A DNA stretch of 55,952 nt from Kamptonema formosum PCC 6407 (GTDB lineage Bacteria; Cyanobacteriota; Cyanobacteriia; Cyanobacteriales; Microcoleaceae): assembly GCF_000332155.1 (NCBI RefSeq), contig NZ_KB235906.1, forward strand, positions 83,612 through 139,563. Direction: 5' to 3'. The notes below the pieces were generated by a model. The model saw only the letters and a program-made list of their open reading frames with translations. It did not search any database and was not told the DNA's origin. Below, one piece after another: positions 1 through 8,809 of this stretch (positions within the stretch are counted from its first letter, which is position 1; each line of letters opens with the position of its first letter). Made by a program: the position numbers and the translations under genes.

Positions 1-133
1 CGATCGCTACTCTTGAAATGACTTGGATGGACTTCGTTCGCAAGCAGGGCAACCTCAGCCGGGATAATATGAGTTTGATGCGATCGCCATACGCCATTGG
101 TTCGGATCACCAAAAGTTGCCAAGACCCTTAAT
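1..133. mobile_element. Terminal remnant of an ISL3-type insertion sequence
   Basis: These bases are essentially identical to 46259-46391, the right end of the ISL3-family element further along the window, and include its inverted-repeat terminus (revcomp beginning ATTAAGGGTCTTGGCAAC). Similarity stops just after the terminus, so this is the outer end of another copy whose body lies upstream of the window. Short open frames across it are non-coding by-products. Confidence 0.8.
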
Positions 134-238
134 GTGGTTTCAAAAATCCTCTGTTTGCAGTTTTGACCTCTGCTTTTTGCAGTTCGCTACACTTAGGGGT
201 TAGAGACTCCAACCACCAAGCGACTTCTAGTAATTTTT

Positions 239-730
239 TTAGTTTTTTTTAAACTCTATACCCGCCGCTTTGTCTTTTTTGATGCTCGAACGTCTTGGTA
301 CTTTTAATTTAGCTTTCATTCGATAGTGTAATTGCTTGTGTAATGTTTGATACTTGACTGATATTTGATATTTCTCTTCTACCCACTTACCAATTTCTTT
401 ATAGCTTTTAAATTCACATGATTCCTCACTTAATTTCTCTGATAATCCAGCTATTACAGCTTTAGATATTACTCGGGGTCTACCAGTTGATTTTCCGATT
501 TTTAGCAGTGCGGGTAGACCGCCAAAACTATATTGTTTTAACCATCTATTTACAGTTATCCTATGTACCCCTAAACGTTCTGCTACATCTGTAAGGCTGG
601 GACTTAATCCCGCTTTTAACCAATAAAGTGCCTGAATTTTTTGTCGGTTAGTTATAGTTCGCTGCTGCGACAAAATTATTTTTAACTCCCCAACGCTTAA
701 ATCAATTCTTTCTTGGTAATTTACTTTCAT
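239..730 (-). pseudogene. IS630-type transposase, N-terminal half only
   Basis: The 163 residues hold the N-terminal DNA-binding part of an IS630-family transposase: a helix-turn-helix (about residues 30-67, LTDVAERLGVHRITVNRW) followed by a second winged-helix segment and a basic tail. The frame ends in two A-runs, the kind of slippery sequence many IS630 elements use to shift into the second reading frame. No DDE catalytic half follows: downstream sequence is unrelated and then runs into ISL3-type DNA. The first 67 residues are identical to the truncated copy at 6564-6806. A real remnant, probably unable to transpose. Confidence 0.8.
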
Positions 731-784
731 GCACCACTCCTCAAAATCTCATTGTTATTATAGCATACTTTTAGGGAAATGGTA
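731..784. repeat. IS630-type left terminus
   Basis: This holds the non-coding leader and outer end of the element carrying the preceding transposase half. The same end (revcomp ATACCATTTCCCTAAAAG, then TATGCTATAATA) recurs at 6838-6861 and, in the opposite orientation, at 30961-30992, which defines the terminus. No TA flank remains here, consistent with decay. Confidence 0.7.
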
Positions 785-825
785 TGACAAAAGAGGGATA
801 AGGAGAAAGTTGTCACTTAAAATCC

Positions 826-1734
826 CTAATCATTAATATGTGCATAGGGCGACGCTATGGCAATTTGGGATAAATCTCTATCAATTCTGGCAAAGCCAAA
901 AAGTCCATCAACCGTTCTCTCTCTAGGGGTAATATTATAGGTAGGACAATAGCAGAAGTGATCCTTTGCAAGTCGGTAACTTCCTAGATCGCAATATCCA
1001 CCTAAAATATATGCCTCTTCATTGTAGGAACAAATCATTCCATAGTGAGCCATATAGTGTGGTAAGGTAGCAAAGATGAATGTTTCACCGCCATTATTAT
1101 GTTTCCTTAAAAGCTTTTTTTTGTTCGTTACTCGCTCTGTATCGCTCCAAGGCAACAATTTGCTATCCAAGGCTGGAATAAATTCATTTATTCTCGCACC
1201 TGGATGATTGGTTTCTCCCTCTTGGTACTTGAGGGAAATTGGCCCGTTTTCCATCCAAAGGATTTCCGCTTCCTCTTCACCTAAAACTTGCCAAGATTCT
1301 ACTTTTACCCCAGCAGGAATAAAGGAGTAACCATGTCGATCTAGTTGCCATTCACCCATTTTAATCTTACCAGCCAGAATAAAAATTTCCAAATCAGCGG
1401 TGAAGATCCCAGATGGTGCTGCAAAATTGGGCGGTAGGATTACTCTCGATGTAGATGCACCACAATCATGCCAAGTCAGCAATCTTCGTCTTCCTGGTAG
1501 GACTCGTTCGGGCATTCCACTGATTTGCCATCCTGGTTCTTCTGGCACCGTATTTGTATTGAAAAATTGATACTGACGAGGCACATACTCATTCGATATT
1601 GCCGTAGACCTTCCTGATAGGTGCAAGCGTCCGCTCCCATCTCCTCCCCAATCCTCTTGTCCAGGCGCTACACTTAAAAAATTATCCGTTTGGTCTGTTT
1701 GGGCCAAATTAAAACTTCTATTCGCGTCACCCAT
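826..1734 (-). CDS. Cupin-like protein, copy 1 (possible cyclase or binding protein)
   Basis: This 302-residue soluble protein has no signal peptide or membrane segment. The repeated beta-rich blocks, such as the 'EIFILAGKIKMGEW' and 'GYSFIPAGV' stretches, resemble the ChrR-like/DUF4437 cupin fold; I recognise the fold type but not a specific enzyme. A clear ribosome site (GAGGGAATT) precedes the ATG. The gene is duplicated: 3328-4235 is a near-identical copy including about 50 bp of leader, and that copy sits directly behind the MATE exporter gene of the ana locus. This suggests a pathway role, for example the cyclisation that ana clusters are proposed to need (a gene called anaJ in described clusters), but cupins have many functions and I leave the symbol blank. 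Confidence 0.7.
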   Translation of the reverse strand: MGDANRSFNLAQTDQTDNFLSVAPGQEDWGGDGSGRLHLSGRSTAISNEYVPRQYQFFNTNTVPEEPGWQISGMPERVLPGRRRLLTWHDCGASTSRVILPPNFAAPSGIFTADLEIFILAGKIKMGEWQLDRHGYSFIPAGVKVESWQVLGEEEAEILWMENGPISLKYQEGETNHPGARINEFIPALDSKLLPWSDTERVTNKKKLLRKHNNGGETFIFATLPHYMAHYGMICSYNEEAYILGGYCDLGSYRLAKDHFCYCPTYNITPRERTVDGLFGFARIDRDLSQIAIASPYAHIND

Positions 1735-1876
1735 AATTCCCTCTTTTCCTGTTTATATGATTCTCCTTACGGAGTTAATTTTATAGCCTAAAGTGTAACG
1801 CCAACGCAATGACGTTGTTTATTTTTGTCCAACTAGCTTCACCAATTAAAATTTATCTGGATGTAACTAATTTTCC

Positions 1877-3154
1877 TAGAGCGCTAGTCCAGTAAAAGGT
1901 ATTGACAAATTAAACAGTATGTGCAGGCAGACAATTAGCAATTTTTCGAGGATGAGATTCAAACATACGAGCCAGAACATGAAGATTGTGAACAACCGCT
2001 ATCCGTCGGAGGTCAAACAGGTTTTTACGTAAACCGATGTAGCGAGCTCGATCTCCCTGCCATTGACCAATATGGGCTAAACTATGTTCGACACTCACAC
2101 GCTTTCTTAATTGCTGCCGACCAGATGAAGTAGTTTGACGTTCGCGTAATTCCTGCAATAAAGGTTCATCTGGGTGAATAGAAATACTGCGACCTTTAGG
2201 ACTAACTGTACATTGAGAAACTAGAGGACAAGCCTGACATTGTTGTGGGGGAAATTGGACTTTTTTTCCTTCCACAAAAGGGATGCTGAGGTTATTAGGA
2301 CAGCGAATTAAATGATTTGACCAGTCTATATGAAAAGCAGTTTTATCAAATTTATTCCCATTGCGAACTGGCCAAGCTTTACAGAAGATTGTCAAGTTAG
2401 CTTTGCGTTCTTTTACCCAATGGCTATTCAAGTAAGCACGGTCGATATGTAACTCTTCTAAAACCACTTGTTGAGATGCCAAGTCGAGGGCAATTGCCTC
2501 AGTAACGCTGGCTTCTGCTTGATTAGCGGGAGTAATTCCTACGGCTCTAATCATGCCTAAATTTAAGTCTTTCAGAATGTGGCGCTTATAACCATTAAAT
2601 TTTTGGGAACGGCTTTAAGGAACGCGCATTATATCCTTGCAGTTGTTCGGCTTGCTCAATTGTCTGTTCTATTAAACGTTGATCGCCACCACCAGCAATT
2701 AAAGCAGCTCGGAATCTAACTAGAGTTCCTTTACCAAATGGTGCTTGTTCGCAATCCAGACAATCAAGGACTAACTGCCATCTTCTATCCATCACCATTG
2801 CTTCAATGACTTCATCATCTGACACTCCTGTATAAGCTTGCAAAATAATTGCTAGAGCTATTTGCGCTGGTGCTACCGGACATTTTCCCATAGTGCTATC
2901 TTTAAACAACAAATTGGTCAATTCTTGTTGAAATTGTTCATCAAATAATTCATGACGTATTTCTCTGAGAAATAAGAATAGTTTGGCTTTACGAATGCGT
3001 TTAGCCACTATTTGTTCTTGACCAGACAGTTTGATGGGAGGATTCCAGGTTGGTGGACGCATTGCTTGGCTCCGAGTATGTTGATCGGGATGGTTTTTCT
3101 AGCCCATCATAAAGAGTGATTTTTGTCAATCTCTTTTACTGGACTGGCGCTCTA
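1877..3154 (-). mobile_element. IS1182-family element, internally deleted
   Basis: The element is bounded by imperfect inverted repeats of about 30 bp (left reading AGAGCGCTAGTCCAGTAAAA, right its complement near 3121-3154), both abutting a CTAG sequence. It carries one decayed transposase gene. It lies between the two cupin copies but outside the duplicated sequence, so it separates the repeat units and is not part of them. Confidence 0.75.
1910..3062 (-). pseudogene. IS1182-family transposase, deleted and frameshifted
   Basis: The N-terminal part (3062 down to 2595) has the DUF772-type start (MRPPTWNPPIKL and the following 'LDCEQAPFGKGTLVRFRAAL' region). The C-terminal part (about 2625 down to 1910) has the zinc-binding C-x2-C-type segment (CQACPLVSQC) and the typical end (HSLAHIGQWQGDRARYIGLRKN). 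The two are joined near 2600-2625 in different frames. The segment FNGYKRHILKD that should follow the catalytic core is visible in the shifted frame, but roughly 150-200 residues of core are missing. The gene is therefore deleted as well as frameshifted. Confidence 0.85.
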
Positions 3155-3327
3155 GCAGTTAGAGAAAACTATAGAATATCTACAGAATTAAATCGTGATT
3201 GAGGCAATTGCGATCGCATCTGACTTCTACATTACAAAATAAAAGTTCATTAGCCTCCTAGAGAATAATTCGGGAGCTTGCTCATCCTAGGTTAATCATA
3301 GAATTACGTTTCCTGTAAACGCATCAT

Positions 3328-4235
3328 TTACTTGACAAATATTCTTTTATGTGATGAGTAAATCGTTTGGGAGCTATCTCTATCAATTCTGGCAAAGCCA
3401 AAAAATCCATCAATCGTTCTCTCTCTAGGGATAATATTATAGCTAGGACAATAGCAGAAGTGATCCTTTGCAAGTAGGTAATTTCCTAGATCGCAATATC
3501 CACCTAAAATATATGCCTCTTCATTGTAGGAATAAATCATTCCATCGTGAGTGATATGGTGTGGTAAGGTGGCAAACATCAATGTTTCACCGCCATTATT
3601 ATGTTGCCTTAAAAACTTTTTCTTGATTGTTACTTTCTCTGTGTTATGCCAAGACAACAATTTGCTATCCAAGGCTGGAATAAATTCATTTATTCTCGCA
3701 ACTGGATGATTGGTTTCTCCCTCTTGGTACTTGAGGGAAATTGGCCCGTTTTCCATCCAAAGGATTTCCGCTTCCTCTTCACCTAAAACTTGCCAAGATT
3801 CTACTTTTACCCCAGCAGGAATAAAGGAGTAACCATGTCGATCTAGTTGCCATTCACCCATTTTAATCTTACCAGCCAGAATAAAAATTTCCAAATCAGC
3901 GGTGAAGATCCCAGATGGTGCTGCAAATTTGGGCGGTAGGATTACTCTCGATGTAGATGCACCACAATCATGCCAAGTCAGCAATCTTCGTCTTCCTGGT
4001 AGGACTCGTTCGGGCATTCCACTGATTCGCCATCCTGGTTCTTCTGGCACCGTATTTGTATTGAAAAATTGATACTGACGAGGCACATACTCTTTCGATA
4101 TTGCCGTAGACCTTCCTGATAGGTGCAAGCGTCCGCTCCCATCTCCTCCCCAATCCTCTTGTCCAGGCGCTACACTTAAAAATTATCCGTTTGGTCTGTT
4201 TGGGCCAAATTAAAACTTCTATTCGCGTCACCCAT
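3328..4235 (-). pseudogene. Cupin-like protein, copy 2, frameshifted near its start
   Basis: Almost identical to 826-1734 over most of its length. The A-run near 4178-4182 has five A where copy 1 has six, which throws the first 18 or so codons (from the ATG at 4235) out of frame. An intact frame of 266 residues remains from the internal ATG at 4128 and keeps the whole cupin region, so a shortened product is possible. The last 15 residues differ completely from copy 1. It lies only 53 bp after the MATE gene on the same strand, so this is probably the original position in an exporter-cupin operon and copy 1 the duplicate. The deletion could also be a sequencing error in a homopolymer. Confidence 0.7.
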
Positions 4236-4288
4236 AATTCCCTCTTTTCCTGTTTATATGCTTCTCCTTACGGAGTTAATTTTATTGA

Positions 4289-5689
4289 TTATAAATTTTT
4301 GGATAGGTCTACTTCCAAATCACGATTCTCTTCTAAAGTCGGGAGTGTTCCAACACCATCATTAACATCACTGCCAAATGTCCTGAATAAATTGATTATA
4401 TACATCACCATTCTGATTGCATAAAACAAAGATAGACTAAACCATAAGAGATGGTTACTTGGAAACCTAATGAACGCAAAACTTGTAGGTACAAACCCGA
4501 CCACAAAAGCGACTAAGCTAACATTGCGGAGAATATCTCCTTGTGCTAAACCCAAGAAGTATCCTTCGAGCGTAAAACCTATTGCACACAATAATAAGGA
4601 CAGTTGTAACCAAGGAAGAAAAACTTTTATATTTGAGGTGACTTCAGTGTGGTTAGTGAACAAACTAAAAACAAAATCGGGAAATAGCACGCACACTCCA
4701 CCAAAAAACAGTCCTACCATGAGAGCAGTTGACAGAGAAACAAAAGCTATGGGTGCTAATTGTTGTGAATCTCCTTTTCCTTTAAAGTTTCCCACCAAAG
4801 TTTCTGTGCCAAATCCCAGCCCCTCTACAAAATATATATTAAGGCTAAATATCTGCCACAATAAGGCATTTTGAGAATAAATTACTGTTCCCATTTGTAC
4901 TCCTTGATAGCTGAATGTTAAGGAGACAATCAGAATAATTAAATTGCTGAGGAGAATGTTTGTATTCAGGGTCAAATTAGACTTCATAGCTGAGATATCC
5001 CATATTTTTCCAAATAGGGTTCGTATTTCCAGCCACTGGAATTCCTTGAAAAAAAATATCAATCCCACCAATAACGCTAAATATTGGCTTGTGGCATAAG
5101 AAACTCCTGCCCCTACACTTTCCCATCCCAGGTAGATAATAAGTAGATAGTCAAGTGCGATTTTGCCACCATTTCCAAGGATTGACAAAAACACAACTAA
5201 GCCATTTTTTTCTCGCCCTAGAAACCAACCTATCAGGACAAAATTGAGTAAAATTGCAGGCGCTCCCCAAATTTGGGTATAGAGATAGGCAAGCCCTGAA
5301 GATTTGATCTCTGGGGGAACATTGAGTAGGGCAAACCCAAGTTCTCCTAAAGGGTATTGTAAGAGGATGAGGACGACACCTAAAACTAGAGCAATTACAC
5401 CATTACGCAGTCCTACCAATAACATCCCTTCTCGGTCATTTCGTCCTACTGCTTGCGCTGTAACTCCAGTAGTTCCCATTCGTAAAAAGAATAAAACTAA
5501 ATAGACAAAGTTTAGCAAGTTTCCAGCCAGGTTAACTCCAGCGAAGTGGCGGATTTCTTCAAGATGGCCCAGGAACATGACACTGGCTATATTGGCCAGT
5601 GGAACCATAATACTCGATAGGACGTTGGCTAGAGCTAATCGGAAGTAGCGGGGTATAAAATTATACTGAGCTGGAAGTATGAGGTTCAT
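4289..5689 (-). CDS. anaI: MATE-family efflux transporter
   Basis: This 466-residue membrane protein has about twelve hydrophobic helices in two pseudo-symmetric halves and the MATE hallmarks (VPLANIASVMFLGHLEEI at the start, TGVTAQAVGRNDREG after helix 2, VEGLGFGTETLVGNFKGKG in the second half), closest to the DinF-like group. Members extrude cationic compounds using Na+ or H+ gradients. It is divergent from the toxin operon and followed within 53 bp by the cupin copy. Described ana clusters contain a MATE gene called anaI, and a cationic secondary amine such as anatoxin-a is a plausible substrate. The gene is intact; export of the toxin is inferred from context. Confidence 0.85.
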   Translation of the reverse strand: MNLILPAQYNFIPRYFRLALANVLSSIMVPLANIASVMFLGHLEEIRHFAGVNLAGNLLNFVYLVLFFLRMGTTGVTAQAVGRNDREGMLLVGLRNGVIALVLGVVLILLQYPLGELGFALLNVPPEIKSSGLAYLYTQIWGAPAILLNFVLIGWFLGREKNGLVVFLSILGNGGKIALDYLLIIYLGWESVGAGVSYATSQYLALLVGLIFFFKEFQWLEIRTLFGKIWDISAMKSNLTLNTNILLSNLIILIVSLTFSYQGVQMGTVIYSQNALLWQIFSLNIYFVEGLGFGTETLVGNFKGKGDSQQLAPIAFVSLSTALMVGLFFGGVCVLFPDFVFSLFTNHTEVTSNIKVFLPWLQLSLLLCAIGFTLEGYFLGLAQGDILRNVSLVAFVVGFVPTSFAFIRFPSNHLLWFSLSLFYAIRMVMYIINLFRTFGSDVNDGVGTLPTLEENRDLEVDLSKNL

Positions 5690-5773
5690 AGATTGATTAT
5701 TAAGTTATGGGGTCTGGCCCTTAAGAGAATGTTTGAAAAGTTAGAGGTTGAGTAAAAAATGGTTAAGTTACAA

Positions 5774-5903
5774 TAAGGCTGTTGGCTGGTGTCTTGTAAG
5801 AAACTACCATGAAAACATTCGCCGTGTCTACATCTAAAGTCAAAATATTCAGAAATTATCTTAGGTAGCCTGAAAGGGTGGCAAGCAAGTTGAAATACCT
5901 ACT
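5774..5903. repeat. Long inverted repeat, left copy
   Basis: About 130 bp match, with scattered differences, the reverse complement of 7493-7624. Both copies can encode a short stretch related to KTFAVSTSKV, possibly a transposase start, but neither holds a full gene. The pair encloses the pseudogene-rich segment between anaI and the lipocalin-like gene. Confidence 0.75.
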
Positions 5904-5923
5904 AAGGAATGAAAAATAAATAA
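5903..5923. repeat. Solo terminus shared with the small element at 9675
   Basis: The sequence GGAATGAAAAATAAATAA is the same terminus that bounds the miniature element at 9675-9878, here without a partner. It marks the point where the inverted repeat ends and the oxidoreductase fragment begins. Confidence 0.6.
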
Positions 5924-5950
5924 GAAGAAGGCGAAAAACTGCAACGCTGC

Positions 5951-6148
5951 ATGAAAAGCGTTGAGGCAATTTCAGCCGAGATTAAACCGGCCATTCGAGA
6001 ATAATTCTTCGAAACTCACTCGATCGCCCAATTACAACGGTTAACTTCTATGGAAGCAGATCGCTTGGGAAGGTGGAGTTTTCCAGTGATTCATCGAGCT
6101 CGCAGCGATCGCTACGAGCGGATTTCCTGGGAAGAGATATATTGGAAA
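5951..6148 (+). pseudogene. Fragment of a molybdopterin oxidoreductase (FdhF/YdeP-like)
   Basis: Reading from 5951 gives a segment with one internal stop (6002) that resembles the N-terminal region of FdhF/YdeP-type molybdopterin oxidoreductases: a residue run ending in AIRE, then FFETHSIAQLQRLTSMEADR, LGRWSFPVIHRARSDRYER and ISWEE. The family normally has about 750 residues; here only about 65 codons remain. There is no cofactor-binding core. A decayed piece of unrelated metabolism caught between mobile elements. Confidence 0.55.
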
Positions 6149-6260
6149 AACAGAAACTTTTGAAAGTTTTGAACGCACGGTTAGCCGTAACCTCCGCAAC
6201 TTCTTAAAATAGAAGTTGCCCGAATATATGATATCTTCTAATTTTGTCATGTTTAAATAA

Positions 6261-7428
6261 TTGCTGCTAACTCCTAATGGAAAACTCGATCGCAAAGCGC
6301 TACCTTCACCAAAACAAATCACAAATGAACTGTCAAATAGCAATATTGAATCTGTAAACTAGCTTGTAGATAACTCAGATGTTTTGGAACTGGAACGAGA
6401 GTTTGAATTAATGCCTTTTGTTCCTCCTCGAACTCCGGTCGAAGAAGCGTTAGTAAAAATTTGGTCGGGAATTTGAGGTTTAGAACGAGTTGGAATTCAT
6501 GACAACTTTTGGGAATGCGGAGGAGATTCGTTATACAACTTCTCCAAAGTTATGCAACAATAGCTAAATTGTTTTTAAGCCAATTCTTGTTTCATCTTGA
6601 CACCAATATTGTTTTAACCATCTATTTACAGTTATCCTATGTACCCCTAAACGTTCTGCTACATCTGTAAGGCTGGGACTTAATCCCGCTTTTAACCAAT
6701 AAAGTGCCTGAATTTTTTGTCGGTTAGTTATAGTTCGCTGCTGCGACAAAATTATTTTTAACTCCCCAACGCTTAAATCAATTCTTTCTTGGTAATTTAC
6801 TTTCATGCACCACTCCTCAAAATCTTATTGTTATTATAGCATACTTTTAGGGAAATGGTATTACTAGCTGCTCGATTTATCTCTCGCATCCAAAATACGC
6901 TTGAAATAGAATTGTCTCTGCGTTCTTTTTTTGAAGCACCCACAATAGCCGAATTAGCCCAGCAAATAGAAACAGAACTTCAAACAAACTCAAGGTTACA
7001 ACTTTTTCCAATCGAAGTGATTTCTCGCAACCAAAATTTGCCTCTCTCTTTTGGCGAACAACAGTTGTGGTTTTTGGCACAAGTGGAACCGGATAATCCT
7101 TTTTATAACGAACACTTTACGATTTATTTACCTAGTTCGATCGATTAGCATTAGAGCAAAGTTTCAACAAAATTATCGAACGCCACGAAATTCTGCGAAC
7201 CAACTTTTCTGTCTTCGATGGGCAACCAATTCGGATCGTTCAGCCAAGTTGCTATTTACCTCTGCCATTAATTAATCTTCAAGAAATAGCGTCAGAAAGC
7301 GATCGCCAAACTGAAGCTTTGCGGTTAGTCACAGAAAAGGCGCGGCAACCTTTTAACCTCACCTCTGATTTGTTGTTACGAGCTACTTTTCTCCAGCTTA
7401 GTGACACGGATTATAGACTCTACGTGAA
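6261..7428 (+). pseudogene. NRPS fragment: end of A domain, PCP, start of C domain
   Basis: The + strand reads TPNGKLDRKALPSP (the adenylation A10 motif, about 6267-6310), then after one stop FVPPRTPVEEALVKIW and GIHDNFWECGGDS (start of a peptidyl carrier domain), a 330-bp IS630-type insertion, then LLAARFISRIQ and the rest of the carrier, then LSFGEQQLWFLAQVEPDNPF (condensation motif C1). A frameshift near 7146 leads into ALEQSFNKIIERHEILRTNF. Similarity stops near 7428, before the catalytic HHxxxDG motif. Stops, a frameshift and missing ends make it a pseudogene. It is not part of known ana chemistry, so it is the relic of another peptide pathway. Confidence 0.85.
6534..6861 (-). mobile_element. 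Miniature IS630-derived element inside the NRPS carrier domain
   Basis: The ends are imperfect inverted repeats (left TACAACTTCTCCAAAGTTAT, right revcomp TACCATTTCCCTAAAAGTAT). They enclose only the first 67 codons of the IS630-type transposase (from the ATG at 6806), identical to the copy at 239-730, then unrelated residues and a stop. Removing the element with one TA rejoins GGDS to LLAARFISRI, the expected carrier-domain core, so the insertion site is defined to the base. Confidence 0.8.
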
Positions 7429-7492
7429 TCCAAAAAAGGAGCGATCGCCAAAGTGAGGAGCCTTTTTAAGACATATCAACTCAACTCCTTGC

Positions 7493-7624
7493 CAAGTAGG
7501 TCTTTCAACTTGCTTGTCACCCTTTGAGGCTACCCTAAGATAATTCTTGGATGTCCTGACTTTAGATGTAGACACGGCGAACGTTTTTATGGTATTATCT
7601 TGCAACACACCAGCCACAGCATTA
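7493..7624. repeat. Long inverted repeat, right copy
   Basis: This is the reverse-complement partner of 5774-5903. It follows directly on the truncated condensation domain and ends about 75 bp before the lipocalin-like gene, so it may supply that gene's upstream region. The minus-strand frame across it (KTFAVSTSKVRTSKNYLR) is the version with fewest stops. Confidence 0.75.
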
Positions 7625-7700
7625 TGCCTCTATCTGATTTCCCCAGAGGCTCATTGCTGCATAATGCCTGGGAAAATTACCAAATTATTGAGGATGAATT

Positions 7701-8420
7701 ATGGATCCTATTTCTACTGAGTCGATTGATGCCAGTATTGAACAGCGCAAGAAAGCGGGAACAAAAAAAAATCGTATCCAGCGCTCTATTAAATGGTTTT
7801 CTGGAGGTTTAACAGCCGCTTTAATTGCATCATATGGTGTGGCTGCAATTAAGGCTGAAGCATCGAAATCTTCTGCACTTCAACAAAGTGCTACTAACTT
7901 AAAGCAGGACGGAAATTCACCTAAGCAAGGCTCCATCCCCTCCGGGCCGGAACATTCTTCCTATAAGGTTTCCCGGGGTGAGTTGACAGCCCAACAAAAA
8001 CAATTTGTGGGAACTTGGCGACTCGTATCCTGGGAAAACAAGGATGCACAGGGAAATGTTACTTATCCATTTGGAAAAGATTCTCTTGGTTACCTTATGT
8101 ACTCTGCCGATGGACATATGTGTGCAACCTTTTCAAAAAATAAACGTCCTAATTTCCCATCAGGAGACATTTTGGGAGGAACGTTAGAAGAACAGGCAAA
8201 AGCAGTACAAACATATATTACCTATTGCGGTAAATATGAACTCCAAGATGGTAAAGTGACTCATCGTGTTGAAGTCAGCCTGTTCCCAAATTATGTGGGT
8301 ACAAATCAAGTACGCATCTATAGTTTTAAGGAGGGCAAGCTAGTATTGACTCATGCTCCGGAGATGATGGATGGCAAGCTACAAACTCCTTTTATAACTT
8401 GGGAGCGCTTTCCAGAGTAA
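7701..8420 (+). CDS. Lipocalin-like domain protein with N-terminal membrane anchor
   Basis: This 239-residue protein starts at an ATG with GAGGA nine bases upstream. Residues 1-30 are basic, about 34-50 form one hydrophobic segment (a membrane anchor or uncleaved signal), 55-95 are a polar linker, and about 98-239 are a lipocalin-like domain (QFVGTWRLVSWENKDAQGN, YPFGKDSLGYLMYSADGHM, ITWERF), the PF13924 type often found beside polyketide genes. The fold binds small hydrophobic molecules, and some relatives are proposed cyclases. It is followed by a hairpin terminator, so it is probably transcribed separately from anaA. It could be the pathway's cyclisation factor or an accessory protein; I cannot decide from sequence. 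Confidence 0.75.
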   Translation: MDPISTESIDASIEQRKKAGTKKNRIQRSIKWFSGGLTAALIASYGVAAIKAEASKSSALQQSATNLKQDGNSPKQGSIPSGPEHSSYKVSRGELTAQQKQFVGTWRLVSWENKDAQGNVTYPFGKDSLGYLMYSADGHMCATFSKNKRPNFPSGDILGGTLEEQAKAVQTYITYCGKYELQDGKVTHRVEVSLFPNYVGTNQVRIYSFKEGKLVLTHAPEMMDGKLQTPFITWERFPE

Positions 8421-8480
8421 CAGTTCACAGGATTTCCAAACGTTACCGGAAAAAACAGCTACACATTGATGGTAGATTAA

Positions 8481-8505
8481 GAGGCATGGCTAAACTGCCT
8501 CATTT
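8481..8505 (+). terminator. Probable Rho-independent terminator after the lipocalin-like gene
   Basis: The stem GAGGCA / TGCCTC with a nine-base loop is followed by ATTTTC, 60 bp after the stop codon. The stem is short and the T-run modest. Confidence 0.5.
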
Positions 8506-8809
8506 TCGGAATTAAAATTTGCCACTCTTGTTTCCAGGGATACTAACAACCACTCGTTTGCAATCTATCACTCTGGCGAACAAGCGTGGCATTTACAGAT
8601 TTAATCCAGTTTTATTAAGACAAATACTACTTTCTGATATCAATCCTCTAGCCAACGCCGATATTAATATCTTAACTCTTGCACTCGGGTATCTTGCTCG
8701 CTGGCATAAACACTTTTTTTACAGCGCAAGCCTAATTTTTATACCGTACAAGGCATTGTTAAGATATTATATTAGAGACAAGCTTATTTTCCTTAAGGTA
8801 ATATTTATT
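8506..8809. other. Upstream region of anaA, no gene recognised
   Basis: About 300 bp with no recognised gene. The anaA frame is open back to a TTG at 8519, but that part has no family similarity and the true start is the ATG at 8810. The A+T-rich stretch 8755-8800 is the likely promoter and leader region; no sharp promoter motif was identified. Confidence 0.4.

Noticed and set aside
18-203. 61-codon open frame at the window start
   Set aside because: It lies in the ISL3-type terminal sequence repeated at 46259-46391 and has no ribosome site or family similarity.
3968-4231. 87-codon minus-strand frame over the start of the second cupin copy
   Set aside because: It is the shifted reading of the frameshifted cupin N-terminus and not a separate gene.
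6041-6343. 100-codon minus-strand frame
   Set aside because: The plus strand there encodes recognisable oxidoreductase and NRPS fragments; the minus frame has no similarity.
6370-7430. The NRPS fragment as a working part of the toxin pathway
   Set aside because: It has stops, a frameshift, an insertion in the carrier active site and no complete domain, and ana chemistry does not need it.
8519-8809. Extension of the anaA frame upstream to a TTG
   Set aside because: The extra 97 residues have no thioesterase similarity, and the ATG at 8810 gives the normal family length with a ribosome site.
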